Position numbers and translations under genes: made by a program. The notes below the pieces were generated by a model, which saw nothing but the letters and a program-made list of their open reading frames with translations, ran no database searches and was not told the origin of the DNA. Shown piece after piece: positions 20,972 to 31,805 of a stretch of 64,000 nt of DNA (position 1 is the first letter of the stretch; every line of letters begins with the position of its first letter). Source of the stretch: Isoetes taiwanensis (Eukaryota; Streptophyta; Lycopodiopsida; Isoetales; Isoetaceae); NCBI GenBank assembly GCA_021234155.1, contig JAJEKV010000058.1, positions 912,943 to 976,942 of the forward strand. The letters run 5' to 3'.

Positions 20972-23900
20972 TTAGTCACTTTTCGGTTGTGGTTGTGTCT
21001 TGAACTGCATCGTTTGTTGATTGTAAAACTACGTGGGATGAAATGTTTTAAAAAATGAAGCCATTAACCCGATGTAGGTAATGGAGTGCCATCTAACTCG
21101 GCCGGTTGAAAAACGCGGGTCGAACCACTTGAACAATTTGATAAGGGCCAAACCAGCGAAACTTAAGTTTACAGGAAAATTTTTGTACAGAAAATCATAA
21201 AAGAAGAACCAAATCTCCTTCGTTGAATGTTTTTGTCTTCAATAGTTTGTCATGTAAAGATTTTTGCAAATTGTTGTCCATGAAGAACACGAATATAAGC
21301 ATCCCTTCTAAGTTCATCCAAGCTGTTCCAATTGATAAACCCTTTCTTTGAGTGCAGCAGGCGGATTATGGGCGCGTGCCGGTTGAAAAAACGGAGAGTG
21401 GGAGAATGTACTCAAAAGGCATGAGCTTCTTGACCATAAACCAATTTGAAAGGAGTGTGACCCGTAGCTATTTTGAAACAAGTATTGTAAGCCCAAAGAA
21501 CACGAGGGAAGCTTGGTTTTGCCGGTCGGTCACGAGAAGCGTCCACAAATTTTCTTGAGAATTGTGACCCGAGTTTTTGTTGGTGCTACGCCAAACCATT
21601 CCCTTGAGGATAGTAAGGTGTGCTCTTGTGATGTTGTATCGGGGAGATAATCCGTCGACTCCTTGATGGTATGATTGATAAAGTGGACACCACGATCACC
21701 GACCGACTCGTGGGGCGGCGAATCAGCGTGATGATTTGTTGATAGATAACCTTACCGTATTGCCGCAGTGTTATGCAGAAGTGCACAAGCTTCCGCCCAT
21801 TTAGTAGCGTAGTCGGTGAGAACGGAAATGTAGCGAACGCGGGTGTCTTGAGGGAGGATCGATGGGTCCCACAAAATCCATGCCCCATTTCTTTGAAGGG
21901 AAGTGGCGTGGCGGCCGGCGTCAAGGGAAGAGGCGTCCGCGGTACGTGGCCCCCCACGCCGGCAAGCATCACCGCGTCTTGGGCGTGGGCGTGGCGCCTT
22001 TGAAGAGCGTGGGCCAAAAATAACCAAAGAAGAAGGATTTTATGCGTGGGTGTCACCATGAAAATGACCACCACCGGAAGCCCTTCATGGGCTTCTCGAA
22101 CAATATCATCGGGACCTCATGAGGGAGAAACACGGCGAAGGATGGTATCCTTACCCTTTTGTAAAGATGGCCCGCAACCATGGTGTAGTCACGGACCTGG
22201 CGGGCCCCGATGTCGGGGATTGTTGCTTGGTCGGAGAGAGCGCGTGGCGCCCTCCTCGGGGAAGAGCTCGTGAAGAGATACCGGCGAAAGTCATGAAACC
22301 AATGAGGTGTTGCCGTGACCAAAAGAGTTGAGCGTCGTGAAAGGGCGCCCGAGACTCCAAAGTGGAGGGATCATCCGTGGTGGATGCGTGAAAGATAATC
22401 CGGACAACATGAGATTTACGACCTTGTGAACAATTTCAAAAGGTGCAAATTCTGCCGAAGGAGGACCCAACGAAGCAATGCGGCCCGTGGGCGGATTTGT
22501 CGATCAAATAAAGAAGTGCACGGTGGTCAACAAAAGAATTTGATCTGGCCCCAAAAGATAGTGACGGAAGCGTTGGACGCAGAAAAATTAAACCCAAGGC
22601 TTCGCTCGGCGCGAGTAGTTGCGTTCAGCGAAGAATTGAGTTCCTATTTGGCGTGAGCGGTTTTGGTTTGTCGGTGTATGCATCATATTCTTGAGAAAGA
22701 AACGAGCTCAATAGCAAAGGCCGAGACATCGACATGGACATGAAAGGGCTTGTCCCATTGAGGAGGAACAAGAACCGGGGCGAAAGTAAGCAAGAGCTTC
22801 AAGCGTAAGGAAAGCGACATCCTTTGGGAATTCCAAGCCTGTGGATTCATCACCCGTGAGTTTATGAATGGGATCTGCGCAATGGTCTGCGAGTCCGGGA
22901 ATGAAGGTGGAGTAATAATTGACCTTAGCCAAGAAAGAGCGTGTTTCCTTGATATTGGCCGGTGCTTGAGCCTTGAGCACGCAGCCTGATTTTGGCGCGA
23001 GGATCCGTGGTGATACACGCTTTCTCAATTACATGTCCCAAATCGAACACACGAAGTGACGCAAAAAGGTGCATTTCTCGGATTGAGACTAATGCCCGGA
23101 CTCATCACATTTCTGAAAGACGAAGTTCCAATTTATCCAAATGGTCAGCCATGGAACTGTAGGCAGAGAAGTCATCTTGAAAAATTTGCAAGAAGGGATT
23201 TTCCTTCATAAAATCATGAAAAACGAGAGCATGATACGTTGAAACGTGGATGGAGAGTTTGATAATCAAAAGGAACCACCTTGTAGGCAAAAAGTGCCCC
23301 GGGGTGGTGAAGGTAGTCTTGAGTTGACCCGATTCTTTAATGAGATCCGATTGTAGCCGAAAAACCATCCATGAAGGAGTACATCTCATGTCCGGCAACC
23401 TCTTCCGGAACACGTGCAGTGAAGGGAAGTGGAAAAAATGATCACGCTCCGTGGCTGATTGAGTTTTTGGTAGTCCACGCAAACGCGGATCTTACCATTG
23501 TGTTTGAGTGCAATGGCGATGGGGCTCACCCACTCGAAATGTTTGACCTCATAGATCAAACCCGCGAAGAAAGGAGTTTGTCAATTTCGCCTTATGCGAT
23601 CACGGTAATGGGGGTTGAGCCGGATGCTTGTCGTTGCTAGGCTGGCGTGCATCGGACTTGGTAGGAATGGTGAGTTCCCCAAGGTTTTGTTGATCCCCAA
23701 GATCTCTCAGCTTCGTGGGGCAAATGTGTTTGAACTTTTGAAGAGCATGACGACCACATTACGATATAGGGGTGTTGAAAGATTGGCGGCAAATTCCGGA
23801 CGGTGATTGTTGCCCACGTCCACGATCTCGACTTCAGAGTCCGAATATGGGGGATAACTTAGTGTCTGGACAATATGAGCAGGAGGTTGAAGCATAACAG

Positions 23901-25600
23901 GATCGTGGCACTCTGCGTGGTGAAAAAGAGAGGTTGCCGAGTTTCCTCAAGCGGTGGTTGCTTCATGACGGCGTGTACATCTGAGGAGCTGCGAGGGAGG
24001 TTCGGCGTCACGAAAAGTGATCAACACGTTGGATTCGATTGCAAGGAGCCGGTAAGGGTCAAGCAAAGCAGACCCACGGCTGGTCCCGATCAAGAGTCAT
24101 TTCTCCCCAAGGATCCCGGCATATTCGGATGTGGATGATGTGAGGCGCTTCGCCCAGTGGAGCCCGAACTTGATAAATATTACGGCGTCCTCGAAGAATC
24201 GGTGTCGGAGAGGGGTTCACATGGTCGAAGGGAAATGATTTTACTTTGTTCCAAGTCCATGGTGGCATTGAGGTGACCATCGGTGATGACTAAGCCCGAT
24301 CCGTGGCCCGATAATGGATACTTTTGGCTGGCGGAGAAAAGGTCTGTAGACCAACATTTCATAATCACTGGATCTTCTCCGAGCCTTCCAAACACCAAAT
24401 TCCAAGGGGAATCTGAGATCACCAATGTTGATGTGAAGAAGAGGCGTGGCCTGAGGTCTCGTGATATGGTCATTGGCCAATTTGATGTCGTATGGGGCAC
24501 GATAGAGTTGTTTGATGCCCATTTGTTTTGCGGAGTTTATCCATTGATGAGATTGACCGCGCTACCTCAGTCAATTTGAACATGATTGACTTGTTGATTG
24601 CCCACCGTGGCATGTACCGTGGGGAGTAGAGGTAGCAACAGCCCCAACCAAAACAGTCGGGGAGTGGTAACCGGTCCTTGAGAGCGGGGCGAGTTTCAAA
24701 ATTGTGGCCAAGCTTAAAGGAATTTTGATTTTGGCTAGCTCCTCTTGGAGTTCCGAGAGGCACATGAGAAAAAAGGATCGGTTTGGATCCACAGTGCGGG
24801 GAGGCGTGGTAAAGAAGCGGCAACTTCTTTGAGTAGGTCAACCTCTGCGGCGATATTGGGATATGTCCGAGGCGTGGAGGTTGAGGCGTGGAAGGTGCAT
24901 CTTGTCTTTGTTGAGCTCTCGTGGTGGCATGGACATTAGCTAACGTCGCGCCGCAGGCAGCTTGCATGAGGTTCAAAATGCTTTGGCGAACTTTAGGCAT
25001 GACATTCGGCATGAGGTTCTCCAAGTCGGTGCAAAATGGACCTTTTGTCTTCTTCATGAGGAATTCGTCGTCGTTGCAAAGGCGGGGTTGCGTGCCATTA
25101 GGAATAATGGGTAAGGGGCGTGGCATACAGTGCAGCGTGAAACCAAACCAACCCAATTTGATGGCTGGACTGGAGGATTAAGAGCACGAAAAATTTCTTC
25201 CTGTGCTTGTTGATCCATCGAGGTTGATTGGCGGGGAGCTGGTTGATAAGCGTGATTCTTGAGGCCTTGAGGTGGCTTCCAAGAACGGGGCCGGGCCTTG
25301 TTTGCCATTAGCAATCGAGTTGGTAAGCCGTGAGGCGGACTGATGTGGTCGATTGGTGCCGGGAAGCCGCACCGAACTTGTGGGAGTTGAGGACACCGGC
25401 GTGGTGTTATGACCCCATTCTTGGCGGTGATAACACCGAGCTTCGAAGAAGGATCAAAAGGAGGGGGCGTGTGTTGGGTCCCCGTTGTGGCTCTGTTGCT
25501 GATAGTGTTGATTGGGTTGCGCTGCGGTGGCTGCCGATAGATGCGATTGGTGCTGAGGTGTTGTTTGCACTTGATAAACCATCTTGTTGCGGAAAAGTGT
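20972..25600 (-). pseudogene. Pol polyprotein of gypsy copy X (PR-RT-RH-IN), frameshifted
   Basis: Read leftward: a linker and protease-like region at about 25150-24180 (YDIKLANDHITRPQ; the catalytic Asp motif is not resolvable). RT is at about 23950-22850, with FQDDFSAYS near 23163-23190 as the catalytic-motif equivalent and IKETRSFLAKVNYYSTFIPG near 22935. RNase H is near 22800-22690 (WDKPFHVHVDVSAFAI). Integrase is at about 22300-21350, with a DFVGPID-type first Asp near 21880, HHKSTPYYPQGNGLA near 21600 before the catalytic Glu, then ALKERVYQLEQL. The C-terminal GPY-like module (about 21280-20972) is better read in copy Y. The enzymes would carry out reverse transcription and integration. 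Many frame breaks are present. Confidence 0.8.
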
Positions 25601-26870
25601 AGGATGAGTCGCGAGTGCACTCTTCCGCGGCATGATTGCACATGTTGCATCGTTTACAATGAGGGGCCATTGGTGGAGTTGCACTCATTTGCCAAGTGGC
25701 CTTGATATTTGCGAAGATATGGCACCAGATCATTGCGCCTCGATTGGCGTGTTGAGGGTTGAACGCGATGCAGGGGAACCATGACGGGTGGAATGAAAGG
25801 AGCTCCCTGAAGAGCCACGCCCGCGGGGAGGAAACATTGACCGAGTGATTGACAAGATCGATAGCCTGCTCCAAAGTCTTGGTAGCAGTATTGATCATGA
25901 GTCCGATAGGCGGAGGAAGTCCTTGGAGAAACCGACCAAGATCCGCTCACAGTGTGGGGGTACTCCTTGAGTTTCTTGAGAGAATGTGAATACGGCCCCG
26001 CAAAATCCCTGGCATCTCCGTGGGCTCTTGTTGAAGGTCATTGAGTTGCTTGAGATGAAGTTGATCATCATCCGTGGTCCCATAGTGAGAAAGAAAAAGT
26101 TTTCATTTCGGACCAATCTTGTTTCCAAAGTGGCTTTTGTTGGACATGAGCCATTGATGAGGGAGCCACGAATGGTGTGGAAAAGATGTGGAATTTCAGT
26201 TGAGGTTGCGCGCATGACCATTCAGACCAGCCGAGCCTCAAATTCTTCCATGTGAGCCCGAGCACTTTGGTCTAAAGGTTTGCCTTCGTGTTGCCAAAGG
26301 TGGGATAAGTCAACTTAAAGGTCCGAAAGGTAGAGGTAAAAGTGCCGGGCTGGACAGAAACATGATAGTGAGGATATTGAGGTGGAGTTGGAGGTGGTAT
26401 GGTGCCCGGAAAGACCCCGGGGGTGGCCGAGGTGGAGGTGCCGGAGGTGCCCGATCATTGGTTTTGAGGTCCGTAAAGAGTGTAAACAGAAGAGCGGTGG
26501 GAAAGGTAGGGAAGGGGAAATTCCTCGGGAGGAGCAAAGAGACATGTGGATATCTCTGCCCCCGTAGGAGATGATGGTTGTGAAGGGCAGAGGCGATGGG
26601 CCGTAAGAGTGATGGATGAAGGTATTGTTCTGGGGTATGAAAGTAAGGTTGAGCAGGTGGAGCCGATAGGCTCCCCGATAGTGATGAGGAGATCGAGGTC
26701 GCGGGAGTAATGTTTGCACGCTTTGAGGCGAGAATTTGGAATGGTGACATGACACGAGGGGGTGGGTGGCTACCGAACCGAGCCCTAGGACCGTAATGTG
26801 GCCTCCCCTCAATGTCATCAAGCAGATCCATACATGTCACGCAACAGCCTTCCCTTCATGATGGCGCCCG
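25601..26870 (-). pseudogene. Gag of gypsy copy X with two CCHC zinc knuckles, frameshifted
   Basis: The N-terminal part is Pro/His/Gln-rich (about 26300-26820). It is followed by a capsid-like segment with W and F spacing (KPLWKQDW, SHYGTTDD equivalents near 26100) and two zinc knuckles at about 25735-25610. The second reads CKRCNMCNHAAEEC, a perfect C-X2-C-X4-H-X4-C. The first is interrupted by a frameshift but both halves are visible (CHI... and ...HLANEC). Gag packages the element RNA. The start codon is uncertain because frame breaks near the 5' LTR hide it. Confidence 0.75.
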
Positions 26871-26966
26871 CTTAGACGCCACCGGGGAAAGAAGTTCTTC
26901 ACGTGAAGTTTCGGTCGCATGGCTACGTAAGAAAGGGAAAACTAATCACCTTGTGCAACGCGACAA

Positions 26967-27560
26967 GTTTGGGGGTCCTGGTTCGAACTCCCTGCAAGAC
27001 AAACTGTGAGGACCCCCCAGATCTAACAGAGAATCCGGGACTATGTCACGCTGGGATTTGCAAGAAAAGAACAAGAAGAAGAAAAAGAGAACAAGAAAAG
27101 GAGAGGGAAAATGATAAGCTTCCCCTTGATATCAATGATGAACATACATGAGCTCTCGCAATCGAGAAGACCTAAGAGAGACAAGACTCAAAACTCATCT
27201 AAAAACTCATGTGCTAGCTCTACTCATATATATAGTACAATGGCCTTTGGCCCAATATAGACACTCCGACCGATCTGGTGCCGACTCACGGAAGGAGGCC
27301 CGATTTTGCGGGAATGTTGGCGGTGCCTCTTGAAGTGCCTCGACCTCGCCTTGGCCGCCGACGCTGGCCTATGGCCGTGGCACTTGTCTGAGCGGCGCCT
27401 CTTGTTGACCAGGGACGCAGCTTTGACTAGCGTGGTCTGGCCGCTTGGTCTTCTTGGGAGCTTTTGATGGCTGACCCGGTGGTATGCAATGGATCCTTAA
27501 GCTTGACCTGGTCCGTCAGTATGCATGAATAGTCCTGAACCAGGAGGCACAGGACTAACA
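26967..27560 (-). repeat. 5' LTR of gypsy copy X (right LTR)
   Basis: This 594-bp repeat is shared with 16604-17180 and 37803-38396. It ends CTAACA in plus orientation and is directly followed by TCATT. On the minus strand (transcription direction) CTATATATATGA at about 27224-27235 is a good TATA box, which places U3 to its right and R/U5 to its left. The sequence just inside the LTR on the minus strand (TTGTCGCGTTGCACAAGG) could be a damaged primer-binding site of the TGGCGCCGTTGCC type, but this is uncertain. Confidence 0.88.
27224..27235 (-). promoter_or_regulatory. LTR TATA box (copy X 5' LTR)
   Basis: CTATATATATGA on the minus strand, conserved in all three LTR copies (about 16870, 27229, 38067), in the orientation of gag-pol. 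Confidence 0.6.
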
Positions 27561-27565
27561 TCATT
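27561..27565. repeat. Target site duplication TCATT, right copy
   Basis: It directly follows the right LTR end CTAACA and matches 16599-16603. The duplicated unit shows the same TCATT after the LTR at 38397-38401. Confidence 0.8.
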
Positions 27566-27729
27566 TTGCACAGACCTTAAATAACAAGGGACTTGTCTAT
27601 ATATAAGGCTTGTCGGATGACAAAAATAAGATTTTTATGAGAGCCTCTTTTATCAAACCATTGTATGTAATATTTAAGTCACTAAAAATAGATAAAGAAG
27701 AGAAGCGCTAGAGAGAGAATATCAAAATT
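27566..27729 (+). promoter_or_regulatory. Possible promoter region upstream of LINE copy A
   Basis: An AT-rich leader contains TATATATAAGG near 27596, about 190 bp before the first ATG of the LINE. It is identical to the sequence upstream of LINE copy B. Near its end is ATCAAAATT (27721-27729), which also occurs next to the LINE poly-A tail and may be the LINE target duplication. If so, this leader is pre-existing host DNA. Confidence 0.35.
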
Positions 27730-27783
27730 GAGCCTTGTAGGGGCTAGCCTCTCTCATGATTCCCCTTAATTTTCCCTCTGAGA

Positions 27784-28078
27784 TGGATACGGAATTTTTG
27801 CAATTATCAAGCATAATGCAAGATTAACTTGTGGTTTTTGAAAGGTTCTCCATGTGGCTCAGTGGGATTCTTTGGTCTCTAACGTGTATTTCCCGGAAGA
27901 TCTCTGCTTGTTGCCGAATACTCGTTTGTACCAAGCTCAGTGGAATTTGAGGTAGAAATTGTGGACTCTTGGCTTCAGGAATTCGTGGGGAAAAAAGAAA
28001 TCTCTGCTACTGGAATCTTTCATGTGCATTGTGGGTGGAGTGATTCGAAAATTGTGGTTAAGGTGTATCGCGAGCAAT
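27784..28078 (+). pseudogene. Small upstream ORF of LINE copy A, frameshifted
   Basis: Counterpart of the intact 98-codon ORF at 38618-38914. Breaks coincide with CAG/CTG positions (for example ATACGG here against ATACCAG in copy B; CCCGGAAG against CCCAGAAG). Confidence 0.6.
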
Positions 28079-28244
28079 GATTCATCCTTTAGTGTGGCTC
28101 CCCTTAGTTTTGGCTTTGAGTGTGGCTTTTCATATACGTAATTCTAATTACCTCCTCCTGTTCCTTTTGCCCTTTGTTGCTCCCTCCCCGCTATTTCTCG
28201 CACATGTTCAATCTGCTTTTGTAGTTTCCACAGGTTCTTTCTAG

Positions 28245-30217
28245 ATGGCTCTTATAAACAAAAATTACCCTAAATTTCTTTCTATCCTTCACGCCTTTGC
28301 CGATCTTGAGCCCTCCCGCCTCTCGATCTTCTCAAGCAACTAAGGTCCTTTCAAGAAAACCCAAAAATGTCATTTTCTTTGGTGATTTTGCTAACTCCTT
28401 AATTGAACAGTCTTCCATGGATCCCTTGTCTCCCAAAGTGCCATGTTGGGATAATTTATCCAAGGACCCGATTATAGAGGCCAATTACCATGCATGGATC
28501 CGGTTAGGTCAAAAGTACCTCTACCCTATGGAGATAAGCGGTAGGAGCGACAAAAATTTCCCCAAATTCTTCACAAATGCTCTCGAACAATTCGATCCTT
28601 CAATCCACGCTTTCAAAGCCATGAAATCGAGTTACTTTTAAAGGTATTTCGTTGGACCTTCCCTCTGCTCATGCAAAACTGATTTCTTTTCATGACTTCT
28701 ACCATTATTGTCAAAATCAATAAGCATGGTATTAAACTTGATAAACTATGGGCCTTTTGTTTGAACCTTCACAAAGAAATTCTTATCAATGCCGTGTATT
28801 GGCTACAATCCCCATATGTTATGATCGAATGTGGCAACAAAAGATCTCGCCAACTTGTTACTAAATCGAGGTCCTTTAACTCGAGTCCTTTCAACTCACC
28901 TTTCTAAAGTGGGATCCCAAATTTGAGGTTGCCAATTTGGATAATCTTTGTGTAGCCTCCACCACGCTTCATGGTTTGAATCCTATCTACTGGAATGAGG
29001 ACTGTCTCAAACTGCTCTTTGGCTCCATTGGATCTTACATTTGCACTGAATTTTCGCCATATAGACCTCCCAAATCCTTTGTTCAAATTGATATATCCAA
29101 AGATGTCCCCCTCCAAATTCCTTTCCTTTATGTTTTTGGTCAAAAAGCCTCCCTCTCTCTTAGATGGGCTGGTCTGCCTCCTCATTGTCAAAACTGTAGG
29201 GCCAGGCACTTCTGGTATGATTCTTGCAAGGGAAATTCACCTTCCACAGAAATGAGTTATCAGACTGATGGTAAGGGAGTCAATAAGCAAGTCAAACAGC
29301 AAGTCAGCCAGCAAGTCAATCCTAAGGAAAACAGCAACAGGACAGTTGAGGATCAGCACAAAATGCAATTACCTTGTGCACCAGTTTCTATTTGTGACTC
29401 TCTGAATAACAATAAGAACATTGGTCCTTCAAGCATCTTATCCAAGGACAAAGACTTTCAGTGGACCAAAGTCAATGGTAGCTATAAAAGGATTCAGAGA
29501 AAGAAAAATCTGAAAGACCCCCAGTCTCAAATTGATATGACTGGGGATGCACCTCCTGTTAGACATCAACCCCAAAAAGGAACTTCTGAAAAGGGTTCTC
29601 AGCAAGTTAAGGTGCTCTACAATGCTGGACCATCAGCTAATGGCATCAACAAGGTCAACAGTCTACACGATACTTTGAACAAAATCATTTTAGATGCCAA
29701 AAACCAGTTCACACCATTTGAACTCTAACAGGGGTAAGAGTAGTTCATTAATCAAGAAAGGCAGTCATGAAGAGGTTCTAAAACAGGTCTCTATGACCAA
29801 TGATCAGCTCCTTTGTGAGGTAATTGACCCGAAGGATACTTTGGTTGAAATGGTGCCTGCTCCAATTCCTGCTTCTGCAAGTGATAAAGATTTTTCTAAA
29901 TCAAAGGAGAGGACCGTGGTCTTATGCAATATTGAAGATTCAAGGGACAACACCAAAAATCTAAGTGGTAACACCAATCAATTTCAGGTATTGGCTAACC
30001 TTAATTCTGAGATAGATTTGGATGTACTGTTGGGCAATTCCTATATTGATCCACTCAACCATTCCCAATCTCCTTTTATTGATCTCTCTCCAGCCTCTGA
30101 TCCCTTTCTTCCTCCACCATCCCTCATAGACAGTAATATTGCTGAACAATTAGCTTCCTTGCAAGAGGGTCTTTGCTCTCAATCACAGCAAGCATGCCAT
30201 ATTATGGAGGATGAGAT
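28245..30217 (+). pseudogene. LINE ORF1 (DUF4283 plus zinc knuckle), copy A, truncated
   Basis: It starts at ATG 28245 (MALINKNYPKF...). A DUF4283-like RNA-binding domain spans about 28640-29110, with WDPKFEVANLDNLCVASTTL and FGSIGSYICT. It is followed by a zinc knuckle CQNCRARHFWYDSC near 29186-29227 (C-X2-C-X3-H-X5-C, one residue off the usual spacing in both copies), then a long polar Gln/Asn/Ser-rich tail with one frame change near 29700. The ORF ends at the duplication junction at 30217. ORF1 proteins of plant L1 elements bind LINE RNA. Confidence 0.75.
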
Positions 30218-30220
30218 TAT
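30218..30220. other. Junction of the tandem duplication
   Basis: The left side matches LINE ORF1 up to GGATGAGATT; the right side matches gypsy copy X from GGGCTTGAAGATGG (19458). Two to three bases between may be filler. Both parental sequences contain GGATGAG close to the break. Confidence 0.75.
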
Positions 30221-30859
30221 GGGCTTGAAGATGGCCTCCCACAGAAGTTTCAGAGGTAGAAGTGGCAGCCCGAAGACGGTCAACTTCTTGGAGAAGACGG
30301 TAAAACAACAATTGGGGCCAATCAATGTGGTGGTTGGAGCGAGTAGCAGTGATCACCATATTATAGAAAGGCTTATTGATATGGGTGTTCTTGATAGAAT
30401 ACCCAAGGTACTTGCGCCACAGAAACTTAACAAAAGTTTCATGGGGCTTGTCAATATTTGTGAGGCGATGCACGTTTGCGTGATAAGCAGGAGCACCAAA
30501 CTCAGTGACATCAAGATCCTGTATGGCAGACCAAGATAAACAAGGGGGTTGCAAAGGGATATGGAATACCTCAGAAATTAGGTGCTGGGTCAGTGAAATG
30601 GTGGTGCCATCGACCACTGTAGTGTAGCCATTCGGGCTGTTGACGATGTGAGCGATGAACTTCTTCAACCGGTTCCGGATTTGGGAGCCTAAGTTCCATT
30701 TGTGAAAATTGCAGAAAGCTTCTGCCATCTCATGACTTCATAATGATTCTGGCCAACAAGGGCTTCACGGAAAGTGGGCGTCAAGAAAGATACAGACTCG
30801 AAAAGAGCCGGTTCCCTGGGAGCAGAAGCTTGAAGCGTAGGAAATTTTGGGGCCGCCAT
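30221..30859 (-). pseudogene. Extra ORF downstream of pol (copy Y), 3'-truncated
   Basis: ATG at 30859: MAAPKFPTLQASAPREPALF..., with SVSFLTPTFREALVGQNHYE, then after one frame change near 30720 HKWNLGSQIRNRLKKFIAHI, VVDGTTISLTQHLISEVFHI, IKNTHINKPFYNMVI and LLQEVDRLRAATS. The second piece alone is an open stretch of about 180 codons, so the domain is protein-coding. It is cut by the duplication junction. The resemblance to the Transposase_32-like 'plant transposon protein' pattern is moderate. No enzyme motif is visible. Confidence 0.6.
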
Positions 30860-31805
30860 GGCAAAGAGCTTCAGAAAAGAACGGTGATGCAAAGGCGAGA
30901 GAGCGAGATAAGGCAAGAACTGAGGACGGGAGCGCAGAGGAACGAAAAAGTTTAGGGCGCGCAAATGGAGGTGAAGAGGCATGATAAGGGCGAAGCTGCA
31001 ACCGTTGATGGTGCCAGGAGTCGAAAGATGCCAAGGAGGCGATTGAGAGGCAAAAATTTGGCTAAGTCCCCAAACAACAAAGGGAGAAGTAATGAACGGT
31101 GGAGATGAGGCGTGAGAGAATGATGGGATGTGACAGGTGGCCAAAGGACACACATTAATGTTCGCGGGGCGTGAAAGGAAGGAATGGCATTTAATGCCGG
31201 GTAACTTCGGTGGGATATCATTAAAAGGAATGTGTCAGAAGGTACCATGGCGAGATATGCGGCGGGAGAGAAGATTCTCATTTTAGAAACAGCCTTGCAT
31301 TGCAAACACATTGGCGATTGTTGTGATTGGTCCACGTCAACAAGGAGTTCCTCAGTTGGCTATATAAGACAAACCGGGATTGAAGCGAAGGCATCCGATG
31401 GCGCTTCGATGGCCGCCGCCGGCTGGTTTGAACGAAACGCGCACTATGCCCACTAACCGCCGTGAGTGGATTACCGCAAGATGGATTGTTCTGACCCTCT
31501 GGCCGCCACAAGCGTGGGTATCGAGAATGGATGGCTGGTGTGCCGGGATGGCGGAACATCCCGATCCGAAGACCAACGCGATGGAGGTGGTTCTGCACCT
31601 TCGCTGGGACCCTGAGCAGAACCTCTACCACATCCTGCGCATCACCTCTGCTCCGAACCCGGAGTAGAGGGTTTTTCTTCTTAGGACTTAGTAGATAGGG
31701 CTCTGAGCCCGTTTTTGTATATAGGGCGGTCTTAGATAGCGAAATAGCCGGGTCAGGCCCACATTTTGTAAAAAAATTCCACCTATAATAGAATATGCCA
31801 CTGTT
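30860..31805. other. Non-coding interval between pol and extra ORF (copy Y)
   Basis: Parallels 20063-20971. Several short open stretches on both strands, none convincing. Confidence 0.5.

Larger units (their letters stand above)
16604..27560 (-). mobile_element. Complete Ty3/gypsy LTR retrotransposon (copy X), about 10.96 kb
   Basis: The element is bounded by two LTRs (16604 to about 17180, and 26967-27560) that start TGTTTGGGG and end CTAACA in plus orientation, i.e. TGTTAG...CAAACA in element orientation. It is flanked by TCATT. Reading leftward the order is LTR, gag with two zinc knuckles, protease-like region, RT, RNase H, integrase, a non-coding interval, an extra ORF, and the 3' LTR. 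The PR-RT-RH-IN order defines Ty3/gypsy, and no chromodomain was seen after integrase. Frames are broken throughout, probably in large part by base-calling error. The element sits in sequence upstream of the LINE copy starting at 27730. Confidence 0.85.
19458..30217. repeat. Tandem duplication unit X (about 10.76 kb)
   Basis: The unit runs from inside the extra ORF of the gypsy element, through pol, gag, 5' LTR and leader, into LINE ORF1. The whole order is repeated at 30221-41061. The copies are near-identical in AT-rich stretches and differ mostly by short changes at CAG/CTG sites. Confidence 0.85.
27730..30217 (+). mobile_element. L1-type LINE copy A, 5' part only
   Basis: It begins GAGCCTTGTAGGGGCTAGCC and matches LINE copy B from 38566 to about 41061, then stops abruptly inside ORF1, where minus-strand gypsy sequence starts. 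No ORF2 or tail is attached. Truncation is explained by the tandem duplication junction rather than by LINE 5'/3' truncation. Confidence 0.85.

Noticed and set aside
26955-27003. tRNA-like B box (GGTTCGAAC) on the plus strand near the LTR start
   Set aside because: It lies inside the LTR in all three copies, the flanking bases do not form a T-stem, and there is no A box or acceptor stem.
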